Below, one piece after another: positions 49,138 through 58,556 of a stretch of 64,000 nucleotides of DNA. The stretch is from Maniola hyperantus (lineage: Eukaryota > Arthropoda > Insecta > Lepidoptera > Nymphalidae). Location of the stretch: positions 1,550,001-1,614,000 of the forward strand of contig NC_048563.1 of assembly GCF_902806685.2 (NCBI RefSeq). The letters are read 5' to 3'. Under the pieces are notes generated by a model, which did not search any database, was not told the DNA's origin, and was given only the letters and a program-made list of their open reading frames with translations. Each line of letters starts with the position of its first letter. Positions within the stretch are counted from its first letter, which is position 1. The translations under genes were made by a program, and so were the position numbers.

Positions 49138-52100
49138 TGTGAACGCTCCTCTTTGTTATACATTGTCTAGTGTAATGTGCTAAGTTATAACGAAGTTTGA
49201 GTTAATACGTTCTGTTCTCCTCAGACACCGTTGCTTTCCAATCTGGCCCGAGGATGAGGAGGAGGGGCGAGTGGGGCCACAGACCTGCAGCGGGCCCCAG
49301 TTCACTCTCTCGAAGGCGCTGCTGCTAGATCTGAGTACCACATGTCCCCACCTCACCACTCTGGCGCTCGACTATTGCAACATCGACTGCAGTACTGTGA
49401 GTATATCCTGATGATGAGGAGGAAGGGTGAGTGGGGCCACAGAGCTGCAGCGGGCCCCAGTTCACTCTCTCTAAGGCGCTGCTGCTAGATCTGAGTACCA
49501 CATGTCCCCACCTCACCACTCTGGCGCTCGAGTATTGCAACATCGACTGCAGTACTGTGAGTATATCCTGATGATGAGGAGGAAGGGTGAGTGGGGCCAC
49601 AGAGCTGCAGCGGGCCCCAGTTCACTCTCTCTAAGGCGCTGCTGTTAGATCTGAGTACCACATGTTCCTCACCAAACTAGCTTCAGCTTCGCAACCCGTT
49701 GAGCTATGTCGATTACTCTAGTTCTCCTACGGATCTCCTCATGTCTGATTTGATGACGTAGAGAAACTCCGCACATAGCTCTCTCCATCGCCCGCTGAGC
49801 GACTCTGAGCTTTCTTATGATGAATTTTATATACCTACCTACTAGTAAATATTGTATTTAATTATTTTTTTAAAAAGAATATTAGCCATGTTAAATGACT
49901 AATATTCCCCTTTCCTCTCCAACTAAGCGTCAAGCTTGTGTAAGGAGTAGGTACGACAATAGTGCAACGGGCGGGGTTTGAACCGTCGACTTTTCGGTTT
50001 CAGTCCACTCCTTTACCCGTTGAGCTATTGAGGCTCTAAATAAATAAAAGTAACTTAATTTTTAGGGTTCCGTACCTCAAAAGGAAAAACGGAACCCTTA
50101 TAGGATCACTTTGTTGTCTGTCTGTCAAGAAATCTACAGGGTACTTCCCGTTGACCTAGAATCATGAAATTTGGCAGGTAGGTAGGTCTTATAGCTGACA
50201 TTCGGGGAAAAATCTGAAAAACGTGAATTTGTGGTAACATCACACAAAAAAAAATTAAATTGTTGTCATGAACTAATAATTAATATTTTCAATTTTCTAA
50301 GTAAGATAACTATATCAAGTGGGGTATCATATGAAAGGTGTTCACCTGTGCATTCTAAAATAGATTTTTATTTATTTTTATGCATCATAGTTTTTGAATT
50401 ATCGTGCAAAATGTCGATAAAATATGATTGTAGTACGGAACCCTCAGTGCGCGAGCGTGACTCGCACTTGGCCGGTTTTTGCAATAATGTACCCTTGGTT
50501 GCAGACCTCCATCAGTGCCTTCCCACGGATTTTGAAGAAGCTTTCCTTACGTGGAACGAAATGCTACAACATCACTTACGACAAGTCATTCCTGTTCAGG
50601 GTCCAGGAGTACATGCCATTTTTGGAGGTAATCTTTCTGCTTTATTATGCTGCTAGCTGATGCCCGCAACTTCGTCCGCGTGGAATTCGTGGGAGGTGGG
50701 AGGCTTCGGCCGTGGCTAGTTACCACCCTATCGGCAAAGCCGTGCCGCCAAGCGATTTAGCGTTCCGGTACGATGCCGTGTAGAAACCAAAGGGGTATTG
50801 GGTTTAATAAAAACTGCCATACCCCTTCCAGGTTACCCCGCTATCATCTTAGACTGCATCATCTCTTACCACCAGGTGAGATTGCAGTCAAGGGCTAACT
50901 TGTATCTGAATAAATAAAATAAAATAAAATTAAGTTTTTAAGTTCAAACCAACAAACCAACAAACCAAAACACACTTTCGCATTTATAGGGCCGGTTGTT
51001 TCAAACCATTGGTCTTCGTAAGATACGTTCGTTAAAATTTAACAGACGTAGAGGAACTTTAACATCTGTTAATTTAAGTGCGTTGCTTCATTGTAAAAAA
51101 AAAACTGTTCGTTATTGTTATTTTGGTTGCGAAACTAACCCTAAAAATTAACTTACTTCTCCGTATCCTTTTTTTATTTCATTTTAAGTATATTAAATTA
51201 TATACATAGTTATTAATATTGCTACTTCGCATTTTAAACACTTTTTCTTTTTTACAAATTCTCTTTCATCTTAAAAAAAAAACTACCATTAAAAGCATTG
51301 AATTAAATTGATTCCATTATAATTTGTAAATAAAATATTCTGTTTGTAAGATGTATGAAGTTACGAACTGATTTGACGATCAACAATGGCGCCAGCACTG
51401 GTTAACGTAAACGTAACTTTTTAACGAACGTTAGCGCTAACTAATAGATGCTGAATCAACGCTTTTTCTTTCCTTCCGTTCGTTAGCGCCATATTTAAAG
51501 GTAACGTGTCCGTCAAAATTTGTTGAAACAACCGGCCCATAATAAGGGTACAGATAGATAAGTGTGTTTGTTTTTTTGTTCTTCTGGCTTGATAAGTGTG
51601 TTGGATAGTTCAACCGCCACCGATTTTTTTTAACTGGCTTAACGGCTCTAGGTGCTAGCCCTTTCGAGCTTTACTCGCAAGTGGTATAGACAGCAGCTGT
51701 CCAGCAGATGCGTTGTATTGTAGAGCTTGGACGTGTCTCAGTGCGAGTGGCTGGACCCGGCGACGCTGCTGCCGATCAGCAAGCTGGCGGTGCTGGAAGA
51801 GCTGCTGATACAGGACTGCTGCAAGCTTGTATAGCGCTCTCTCTGTTATGCAATCTCATACAAATGATTGAGCCAAAAAACTCAGTAGGCGTTAACCATT
51901 TTGAGTGACCAACCAATCATTTGTATGAGATTACGTGAAAGAGTGAGCCCTTTACTATAAGTGTGTTGGAAAGTTCTTTCTGACCAAGAGATTTTTTTTC
52001 GTGATTAAAAAAATCGAGACTTGAGAAAAACTTGCCATAAATTTGCTCTGTGTGTCAACTGTCATGTCAAAAGTACGATTGTAGTCCTTAATCTACAGTG

Positions 52101-55100
52101 CGACAAGGCTTTCTTGGCACTTGAATGACATTGACAGGGGGGCGCTGTTGGAGAACAAAGGGAACACTTGACGGCAACGTTAGTTCCGATTTTCGCCACG
52201 CGTCAAGATAGCCTTGTCGCACTGTAAGGGCGAATGACAGTTGACACAGAGTCAATATGGCGAAATTTTTGTCTATTTTTTTTTATTCGCTTAACGGCTC
52301 TGGGTTCTAGCCCTTAAGAGCTTTACTCGCAAGTGGTATAGACAGCAGTTCTCCAGCAGATGCGTTGTATTGTAGAGCGTGGACGTGTCTCAGTGCGAGT
52401 GGCTGGACCCGGCGACGCTGCTGCCGATCAGCAAGCTGGCGGTGCTGAAGGAGCTGCTGATGCAAGACTGCTGCAAGCTGACCGAGTTTGTCGCTTACGC
52501 ATCTCTGACCGCGAGATACGGGTTTAAAGCTTTGAAGGTATGTATAAAATATAATCTACATATGACGTTTTGTCGGTCTCAAAGACAGAGACAATGCTCT
52601 ACAAATCCGCTATCTCCTTCTAACTAAAGGTCGGTGTATTTTCCATATTTCCATACTAATATGTTAAATGCAAAAGTACGTCTGTCTGTCTGCTAGCCTT
52701 TCACGGCCCATCCGATCAACCGATTTTGATGAAATTTAGCACACAGATAGCTTGCATCCCGGGGAAGGACATATGCTACTTTTTATCCCGAAAAATCAAA
52801 GAGTTTCCACGGGATTTTATAAAAACCTAAATCCAAGCGGACGAAGTCGCGGACATCATCTAGTCATTTATAATATGGGTAGTGATAAGATGTCAAATCA
52901 AATCAAATGGTTTATTCAAAATAGGTAATAAATTACACTTTTGAAAGTCAGTTGTCGCATTTATAAGATGATTTACTGCCGCACTCAGAGTCGCTTAATC
53001 GTTACTTAAGTTTAGTTAAAACGAGACAGATGTATATCTCTCACATAAATCTGTCTCGTTTTAACTCAATCTTAAGTAACGATTAGCGACTCTTGAGTGC
53101 GGCTGATAATTTTTACGCGAACTTAAAAACTAAAGCTTCGTAGCTTTAGTTCCAAACGCGCCCAAGTCTGAGAAGAGCCCACAACAAACAGCCGGGTATA
53201 ATAGACTAAAATAGCCGGGGTTATAGGGGTATTTTGGTGTTTCTCAGAGTCTAGACCTCCGCGGGTCCCCTGTGGGCGACTCGGAGGTGGCTGCGCTGGG
53301 CTGGCTTCCTCAGCTGGAGAAGCTGTGGCTGAGCGCGCGCCGCACGACGCGCGTCCAGCCGCACGCGCACTACACGGACGACGAGCGCACGACGCACGTG
53401 CAGCTGCACGAATGGGAGACCCATGTGAGATTTTATTTATTTATCTCACTGGCTAGGAAAGCCTCTCTTTGTCCTTCAAAATCTGCGTGGAAAAGTCCAT
53501 TTTAACCGCTAGCGTGGAAAGAACTTTTAAAATAAGAACCTATGTTACTCAGGAATAATGTAGAATAATATAGCGACTGATGAAAGGATTTTCAAAATCG
53601 GTTCAGTAGTTCCAGAGATTACTTCCTACAAACAAACTCAAAAACTTTAACTCTTTATATATTATCTTAATGGATTAATACAGAAAACAATATAATAAGG
53701 TTTGTAAAAATTACACTCGCAATATGTAGGTGTGACTCGACGGGTATTTTAAAAATAGTTGTCCCACTGAGTAACAATGGCACCGATTCCGTTGTCTTTC
53801 TCTATACTAAATTTAAAGTATCTGCATCCTTTTCTTTTTAACAATGCTAAAAAGGGACAGAACATGAACTTTACATTTAAAGACTCTAAATTTTAGTGCA
53901 CGCTACAAATTTAAACAGTAAGCTCGCGACTGTGCGCTATAATCACGGGTTTTACCATCTAAAAATTAAATTTAAAACTGTCAAACGGCGTCTGTCCTTT
54001 TCATATTACATTAGTAAGAAGAGGATGCGAATACTCTAAAATTAGGTTGTGCTCAGAATCGGTACCACTGTTACTCAACGGGACAACTATTTTTAAAAAT
54101 TCCCATTGAGTCACAGTGTTACACACTGTGACTCAACGGGAATAACCTTTAGTGATTGTTTCAGGAACCGGATTGCTTCAAGAAATGCAGCCCAGACACA
54201 AGTATGGAAGACATTGGGAATGGTACGGGGGAGCCTATACCACCCACATATATAAACCATGAGACCAATTATGAAAGGTACGTTAGATATAATGTATTTT
54301 GAAGACATATATAGAAGGAAAAGGTGACTGACTGACTAATCTATCAACACACAGCTCAAACTACTGGATGGATCGTACTGAAATTTGGCATGACTATTAT
54401 GACGTAGGCATCCGCTAAGAAAGGATTTTTGAAAATTCAACCCCAATTTTGTTTCAGATCTCAATCAAAAGATACGAACGGAAACAAAAACAACGAAGAT
54501 AAAAAAGGTACCAAAAGAAAACCTAACAGAGGTGCAGGAGATGACACAGATAATGACAGAGACGATAACGGCGAGCCGTCCTGCAAACAGATACGAACAG
54601 AAGTGGAAATTACCATCGAAAGTAATAATCCCAATACTGGAACACCCGTCGTAGAAAACGATGAAAACAATTGCATATTCGATGAAATCGGGAAAGCTTG
54701 CAGCAGAATCGCAGAAGAAATGATTGTGAACAACGTGGATCCTAACTCACAAGATAATATAAATAATCCTATGGGGAATGTAGAAATTGCGAAGGTTGAA
54801 ATCGATTTTAGGGTTATTAACGTCGATGGTTTGAGGAAGACACGCAATAGTCGTGATGGCAACGATCGCAATCAAAATAACAATAGTGAAGATCGGCCCA
54901 GGTGTAGTAACGATGGGGAAAATCAATCGAACGACGATAGAAACGAGAGATCGATCGATTCCGTCAAAATCGATCACGGAATGGATAGAGAGAACAATGT
55001 TATGCTTCTAGCGAGCTCTTCTAGACCCGATAACGGACCATCGACGTCTAAACAACCTGATGATTGCCAAAAAACTCCAAATAAAAAACTGACTGACGAT

Positions 55101-55862
55101 AAAAAAGAAGTATCTCTAGGTTATATACGTTTTAGAAGGAACCAAAATCCGGTGTACGTGAATATGAATCGTGAAGTGGATCAAAATCGAAACGATGAAA
55201 GTGATTTGGAAAAGGACGAAAGTGAAAATAAAATGGAGGATCCGAAACCGGGTCCGAGTGAAGAGCGAGTCAATGACGGCGCTTCGACCTCCAATGATGG
55301 TCAAAATGATAAGGCTGATGATAAAAGATTTCCAATATTTTTGAATTGTCCCCCAGAGAACGTGCAAAGGGAGCCTTTGCCCCCAGTGCAATATCATATA
55401 GAACCTAGGCATCATGTCTTGTATGTGGGTGTAGGTCCTCAGTTAAATACCTATAGGTTCCCTAGGAATTCATCACAGTTGTTACAGAATTTGAACCTGT
55501 CTAGGGTCCATCTGAACTCTAGTGGTCTAGTCACAGATTTCGCTATGCGTCGTTTCGGCAGAGCGGAAGGCGAAGACGTCAATATTATACATTTAGGCCC
55601 GGACGGACCCAGGTTAGCGGGTCCGGCGACCGGGTCGCGACCGGACCGGTCTAGCCTCCGGTTTCTATCCGTTACCGGTTATAGAAACATCACAGATCGT
55701 AGTCTAGTTCACTTGGCGACGGCGGCTCCTAATTTGTCGTTCATAGATTTTTCTAGTACAAACGTCACGGAGAATGGCGTCGAGAATTTTAGGAGTTTAC
55801 GCCCTGAATGTGATATAGTATTTAGTCCGTTCCATGACAATGAGGAGCGGGACAGTAACTAA
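45574..55862 (+). CDS. F-box/LRR protein, FBXL12-like, 904 aa, eleven exons
   Basis: Exons: 45574-45667, 46492-46594, 47020-47187, 48005-48099, 48554-48656, 49225-49396, 50505-50627, 52376-52537, 53248-53424, 54165-54277, 54458-55862. They total 2715 bases, all phases agree and the end is TAA. The F-box is at about residues 41-80 (LLDLSDDVLLYILKYC, then CSRLGRLVLERSLWRYVEW). LRR-type segments follow: CPHLTTLALDYC, LKKLSLRGTKC, LDVSQCEWL, LKELLMQDCCKL, SLDLRGSPVGDSEVAAL, and at the end SVTGYRNITDRSLVHLA. The order resembles FBXL12, a substrate receptor of SCF ubiquitin ligases that binds SKP1 through the F-box. FBXL12 in vertebrates is about 326 aa. Here a ~380-residue, Asn/Asp/Glu-rich, probably disordered stretch (about 437-820) lies before the last LRR and is encoded by one exon. 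Three exons have broken tandem copies. The FBXL12 assignment is from memory of the pattern and is not certain. Confidence 0.88.
46080..46230 (-). repeat. AAACTACTGGACGG-type repeat, inverted
   Basis: 'ttaccccctta', 'ggggttgaattttcaaattt' and 'gtgcgttgatagatcagtca'. It is in F-box intron 1. Confidence 0.65.
46692..47005. repeat. AAACTACTGGACGG-type repeat and a SINE-1 remnant at an F-box acceptor
   Basis: 46692-46912 is the full inverted repeat from CTAGCTTATGCCCGCGACTT to the CAGTCAGTCAGT run. 46936-47005 joins the SINE-1 head (GACGACCTCTCTGGCGCAG) directly to its tail (GATGCAGTCTAAGATGGA). It ends 14 bases before the exon 3 border. Confidence 0.7.
47216..47383 (+). pseudogene. Tandem copy of F-box exon 3 with a stop but intact splice sites
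   Basis: It has the same length as exon 3 (168 bases), the same acceptor context (TTTGTTGTCAACAG) and the same donor (GTGAGT), 196 bases further on. TAC is changed to TAA at 47265-47267, a stop in the normal frame. Other changes are CGC to TGC, CCC to GCC and AAG to AGG. Its inclusion would truncate the protein before the LRRs. Confidence 0.9.
47449..47517 (+). repeat. Fragment of the GGGTCTTGGACTG element
   Basis: 'ggtcttggactgtagtaata' and 'agcggcagttaatggggct', one terminal arm only. The following 47520-47800 is C- and A-rich, with 'accaactagctaacc'-like repeats and two 'acgaataataa' segments. I see no gene there. Confidence 0.55.
48153..48540. repeat. CGCGACTTCGTCCGCG-type repeats and RTE stub in F-box intron 4
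   Basis: 48153-48355 is a full short repeat, ending CGCATTTATAATACCAGC. 48357-48425 starts another copy. 48425-48525 is an RTE 3' stub in reverse (CACTGCTGGACATAGGCCTT, 'cgccaccacacacgatctt'). Confidence 0.7.
48715..48975 (-). repeat. Partial 415-bp repeat, inverted
   Basis: 'cacgataaatcaaaaactg' through 'caggtgaagccctttcatat' to 'gggaagtaccctgtaggtt'. The head beyond is replaced by the microsatellite. Confidence 0.65.
48976..49136 (+). repeat. (GTGC)n / (GT)n microsatellite
   Basis: About 75 bases of GTGC units (with GTAT and GTGT variants) pass into about 80 bases of pure GT. The alternating purine-pyrimidine run is in F-box intron 5. Frames reading long Cys/Val or His/Thr runs here are artefacts. 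Confidence 0.95.
49409..49670 (+). pseudogene. Two tandem partial copies of F-box exon 6
   Basis: The unit is 161 bases. Copy 2 (49409-49560) begins inside the exon (GATGATGAGGAGGAAGGGTG) and includes the donor 'agtactgtgagtatatcc'. Copy 3 (49570-49670) stops before the donor. Neither has an acceptor, and both change CGA to TGA (a stop) and ACC to AGC. The duplication crossed the exon-intron border. Confidence 0.88.
49672..50036 (-). mobile_element. RTE 3' stub and SINE-3 in F-box intron 6
   Basis: 49672-49822 in reverse has the RTE pieces ('cggagtttctctacgtca', 'gaggagatccgtaggag'). 49868-50036 in reverse is SINE-3 with its CGGTTCAAACCCCGCCCG box B. Confidence 0.75.
50063..50480 (+). repeat. 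~415-bp repeat, full copy
   Basis: It begins TAGGGTTCCGTACCTCAAAA and ends CACTTGGCCGGTTTTT, 24 bases before the border of F-box exon 7. Confidence 0.8.
50690..50932 (+). mobile_element. tRNA-derived SINE-1, 5'-truncated
   Basis: GTGGGAGGCTTCGGCCGTGG to 'aacttgtatctgaataaat'. The tRNA head is missing. Confidence 0.75.
50990..51540. mobile_element. Probable TIR element (GGGCCGGTTGTTTCAAA ends)
   Basis: GGGCCGGTTGTTTCAAACCA at the left is answered by TTTGTTGAAACAACCGGCCC at the right. The inner ~500 bases are AT-rich, with no ORF of note. Confidence 0.7.
51600..51834 (+). pseudogene. Truncated upstream copy of F-box exon 8
   Basis: It repeats about 100 bases of intron ('cttaacggctctaggtgcta', GCAAGTGGTATAGACAGCAG), the acceptor TTGTATTGTAG and the first 105 bases of exon 8 (51724-51828). 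Then the match breaks into a TIR element. The frame would read SLDVSQCEWLDP and stop at 51832 (TAG). The true exon 8 is at 52376-52537. If the copy's acceptor were used, a protein ending ...DCCKLV would result. Confidence 0.85.
51836..51955. mobile_element. Short TIR element, ACTCAGTAGGCGTTAACC type
   Basis: CTCTCTCTGTTATGCAATCT... and 'caatcatttgtatgagattac' face each other, and the CCAAAAAACTCAGTAGGCGT motif matches 29300 and 31800. Confidence 0.6.
52645..52865 (-). repeat. CGCGACTTCGTCCGCG-type repeat, inverted full copy
   Basis: From 'tccatactaatatgttaaat' to GACGAAGTCGCGGACATCATC. Confidence 0.75.
52980..53103. mobile_element. Compact TIR element
   Basis: GCACTCAGAGTCGCTTAATC with GTTACTTAAG at the left and CTTAAGTAACGATTAGCGAC with TCTTGAGTGC at the right. 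The inner hairpin of AAAACGAGACAGA type makes almost the whole 120 bases self-complementary. Confidence 0.8.
53779..54067. mobile_element. GGCACCGATTC TIR element, second full copy
   Basis: 'aatggcaccgattccgttg' to 'agaatcggtaccactgtt'. Internally it closely follows the copy at 19553-19852. It sits between 'cactgagtaac' and 'gttactcaacg' sequences of another palindromic element (53755-54150). Confidence 0.7.
54100..54150. repeat. Hairpin next to F-box exon 10
   Basis: ATTCCCATTGAGTCACAGTG and its near complement CACTGTGACTCAACGGGAAT are separated by a few bases. The hairpin ends 17 bases before the exon 10 acceptor. Confidence 0.8.
54312..54445 (+). repeat. AAACTACTGGACGG-type repeat clipped at an acceptor
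   Basis: It starts AAGGTGACTGACTGACTAAT and is cut at 'tttgaaaattcaacccc'. The acceptor TTTTGTTTCAG of F-box exon 11 follows at once. Confidence 0.7.
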
Positions 55863-55951
55863 ATTTAAAATGGCTGCCCTAGTGCCAAACTTAATGATAA
55901 AAATCTTTATTTTTCACACATTAATTTTACAATAACAACTTATTTATAACT

Positions 55952-56163
55952 AGAGGATGCCCGCGACTTCGTCCGCGTGGATTTCGGTTTTTTAAAATCT
56001 CATGGGAACTCTTTGATTTTCCGGGATAAAAAGTAGTATGTCCTTCCCCGGGATGCAAGCTATACCAAATTTCGTGAAAATCGGTTGAACGGTTGGGCCG
56101 TGAAAGGCTAGCGAACAGACAGACACACAGACACACTTTCGCATTTATAATATTAGTATGGAT
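55952..56163 (+). repeat. CGCGACTTCGTCCGCG-type repeat, full copy
   Basis: From CTAGAGGATGCCCGCGACTT to ATAATATTAGTATGGAT, 90 bases past the F-box stop. Confidence 0.75.
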
Positions 56164-56185
56164 AAGATCTTCGAAAAGTTATATT

Positions 56186-56497
56186 ACGCAGGTAAAACTG
56201 TAGTAATAAAATGTAGTGATTTATTTGTATCGCGGTAGTTTACGGGGCTACAATTCATTATTAAAGGGAAATAATTTTTAAAATTCATGATTTTTATTTG
56301 TTATTAAAATAATTAAATTTCATTTATTAATGGAAAATATTTTTCAATTTTTACAAAAAATATTTTCCCGCATAATGTTAAAAATAAATAAAACTCATGA
56401 TTTTTTAAAATTATTCTCTTTAATAATGAATTCTAGCCCTATAAACTACCGCCATACAAAAAATCACATCATTTTTACTACAGTCTAACAGTCTATT
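56186..56497. mobile_element. GGGTCTTGGACTG-type inverted-repeat element
   Basis: AAACTGTAGTAATAAAATG at the left faces CATTTTTACTACAGTC at the right. GGGGCTACAATTCATTATTA and TTTAATAATGAATTCTAGCC pair further in. Confidence 0.7.
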
Positions 56498-56546
56498 CCT
56501 ATAATTGGCCCAAATAAGTTCATTGATAGAACTGTGCATTTCTGCC

Positions 56547-56879
56547 TTTTTTTTTATTCAGATACAAGTTAGCCCTTGACTGCAATCTCACCTGGTGGTA
56601 AGTGATGATGCAGTCTAAGATGATAGCGGGCTAACCTGGAAGGGGTATGGCAGTGATTATTAAACCCATACCCCTTTGGTTTCTACACGGCATCGTACCG
56701 GAACGCTAAATCGCTTGGCGGCACGGCTTTGCCGGTAGGGTGGTAACCAGCCACGGCCGAAGCCTCCCACCAGACCAGACCAGAAATTTAGAAATTATAA
56801 AATTCCAAACCCCTGCCAGGAATTGAACCCGGGACCTCCCACTATTAAGACCACAGCGCTCACCACTGTGCCAGGGATG
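56547..56879 (-). mobile_element. tRNA-derived SINE-1, full copy, inverted
   Basis: Its reverse complement begins with CTGGCACAGTGGTGAGCGCT, has the box B GGTCCCGGGTTCAATTCC and ends TATCTGAATAAAAAAAA. Confidence 0.85.
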
Positions 56880-57046
56880 TCGCAAATATAATGAATATAA
56901 TGAAATGTTGCAACAATGCATGCAACAAAATAATCATTTTGTTGCATTGATTATATCAAAGTTTGGAACTAGAGGCCCCAACTATATATGAACAATAAAT
57001 TAATTATATCATCACAAAATTAATATGTCCACAGTCCAGTCATTGG

Positions 57047-57465
57047 TAATAGGGTCTTGGACTGAAGTAATAAAATGATGTGATTTTTTCTATAGTGGTA
57101 GTTAATTGGGCTAGAATTAATTATTAAAGAGAATAATTTTAAAAAATCATGATATTTATTTAATTTTAACATAATTAATTATTTAAGTCACTCTGTACGC
57201 AAAGCGATTAATGACGTCACATTGCCTAAACGACAAATATTTTCAATTTTTTAACATAAGAAATTTTTATGTTAAAAAAATTGAAAAATAGTTGTCGTTT
57301 ACGCACTGTGACGTCATCATTCGCTTTCCGTACAGCGTGACCTAAAATAAATAAAAATCATGATTTTTTCAATTGTTCTCTTTAATAATGAATTCTAGCC
57401 CCATAAACTACCACTATACAAAAAATCACATCATTTTATTACTACAGTCCAAGATCCCATTGGCA
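57047..57465. mobile_element. GGGTCTTGGACTG element, full copy with a second palindrome nested inside
   Basis: Outer ends AATAGGGTCTTGGACTGAAG and ACTACAGTCCAAGATCCCATT are inverted repeats with arms of over 100 bases. In the middle (57180-57360), GTCACTCTGTACGCAAAGCG with TGACGTCA faces TGACGTCATCATTCGCTTTC. This is a different palindromic element. Confidence 0.8.
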
Positions 57466-57499
57466 TATTGTGTTCGACTTGATTTTTAGCAGAATAAAG

Positions 57500-57890
57500 A
57501 ATTAAAAGTACCTACTAAATTATTTTTTTATTTTTCATTTAATAAAGGTATAAAATATTATTTTTTGTTAAACGGGGCATATGTTTGCGGATCTTTTTAT
57601 ATATTTTTCCACTATTCAAACACAGCCTGATAGTTTTTAGTTGTCAAATAAATAAATAATGAAAAAAAAACTTTTTTATGTAATATGTGGAGTGATTTTT
57701 TTATTTTTGCGTATGCATTCTGTAATAATCCAGCATAATTTATAGCAAATTATACAAAAAATTTCAAACCTTAAAAAGTTTCCTTGATTTGCACGAAAAG
57801 TTACCTTATTTAAACGAAAAATAAGGTTATTTTTTTCGATATTTTTTGCAAAAAAAAATTTTTTTGTTACTATGCTTAGTAGTGTGCTGT
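57500..57890. other. AT-rich stretch without genes
   Basis: Poly-T and poly-A rich, with no frame, repeat family or hairpin that I can identify. Confidence 0.4.
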
Positions 57891-58482
57891 ATATACAGGG
57901 TTACAGGAAAATAGGACACGATCCCGTTAAGGGGTTATAGTACAGGACATTAGCTATCAAACGACCCCTAAAGTGCTTATGTAAAAGTGTATCGTTTTCG
58001 AGTTATTCATTTTTTTATTTATTTTTAGGTAAAGGGGTGTTTCCCACTTTAAAAATTAGTAAAAAAAAGAAACAATGTATTTCATCAGATTTTTTTTTAT
58101 TTCTTGCTAGTGCATATCCTTGTTAATAATAAACAGTTATAAAACAAGAAAAATCTTCAAGCATTTTAAAAGTACAGCCCAAAAACTGTAAAAGTTTTCG
58201 ATTTTTAAATTTAATACTTTGAATAACTTGCAAATTTTCTGTGAAAATTACTATGGCACTTATCCTGCGGATTATTTTTAAAACATCTACGTTTCGTTGG
58301 CTATCCATTGGTATAAAAAGATTACAAAAAAAATCATAAAATCAAGAAAAAATTACACAACAAAGAGACTGACTGGTAGAAAATTCTAACAAATGCTATT
58401 GCCAAAGAATTAAATCAGAATCAATGTAAAAACGAGTTTAATGCAAAATGGTTAAAGATTATTTTTCAATGAGGTCAAAAGG

Positions 58483-58556
58483 TGTAGGAATTAAATTTAC
58501 CTTTTATTTTTATGATTTAGTAAATAAGAGACTTTATATTAAAAAATAAACTTGGA
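58483..58556 (-). repeat. 3' LTR remnant of the copia-type element
   Basis: It begins TGTAGGAATTAAATTTACC and ends AATAAACTTGGA, and matches 60339-60412 on the same strand. In the element's own (minus) sense it ends in CCTACA. Confidence 0.7.

Noticed and set aside
48915..49183. Long frames of Cys/Val or His/Thr repeats
   Set aside because: They are translations of the GT/GTGC microsatellite on both strands, with no coding context.
54461..55415. Minus-strand frames of 76-136 codons over F-box exon 11
   Set aside because: They are antisense of an Asn/Asp-rich coding exon, which has few stop complements.
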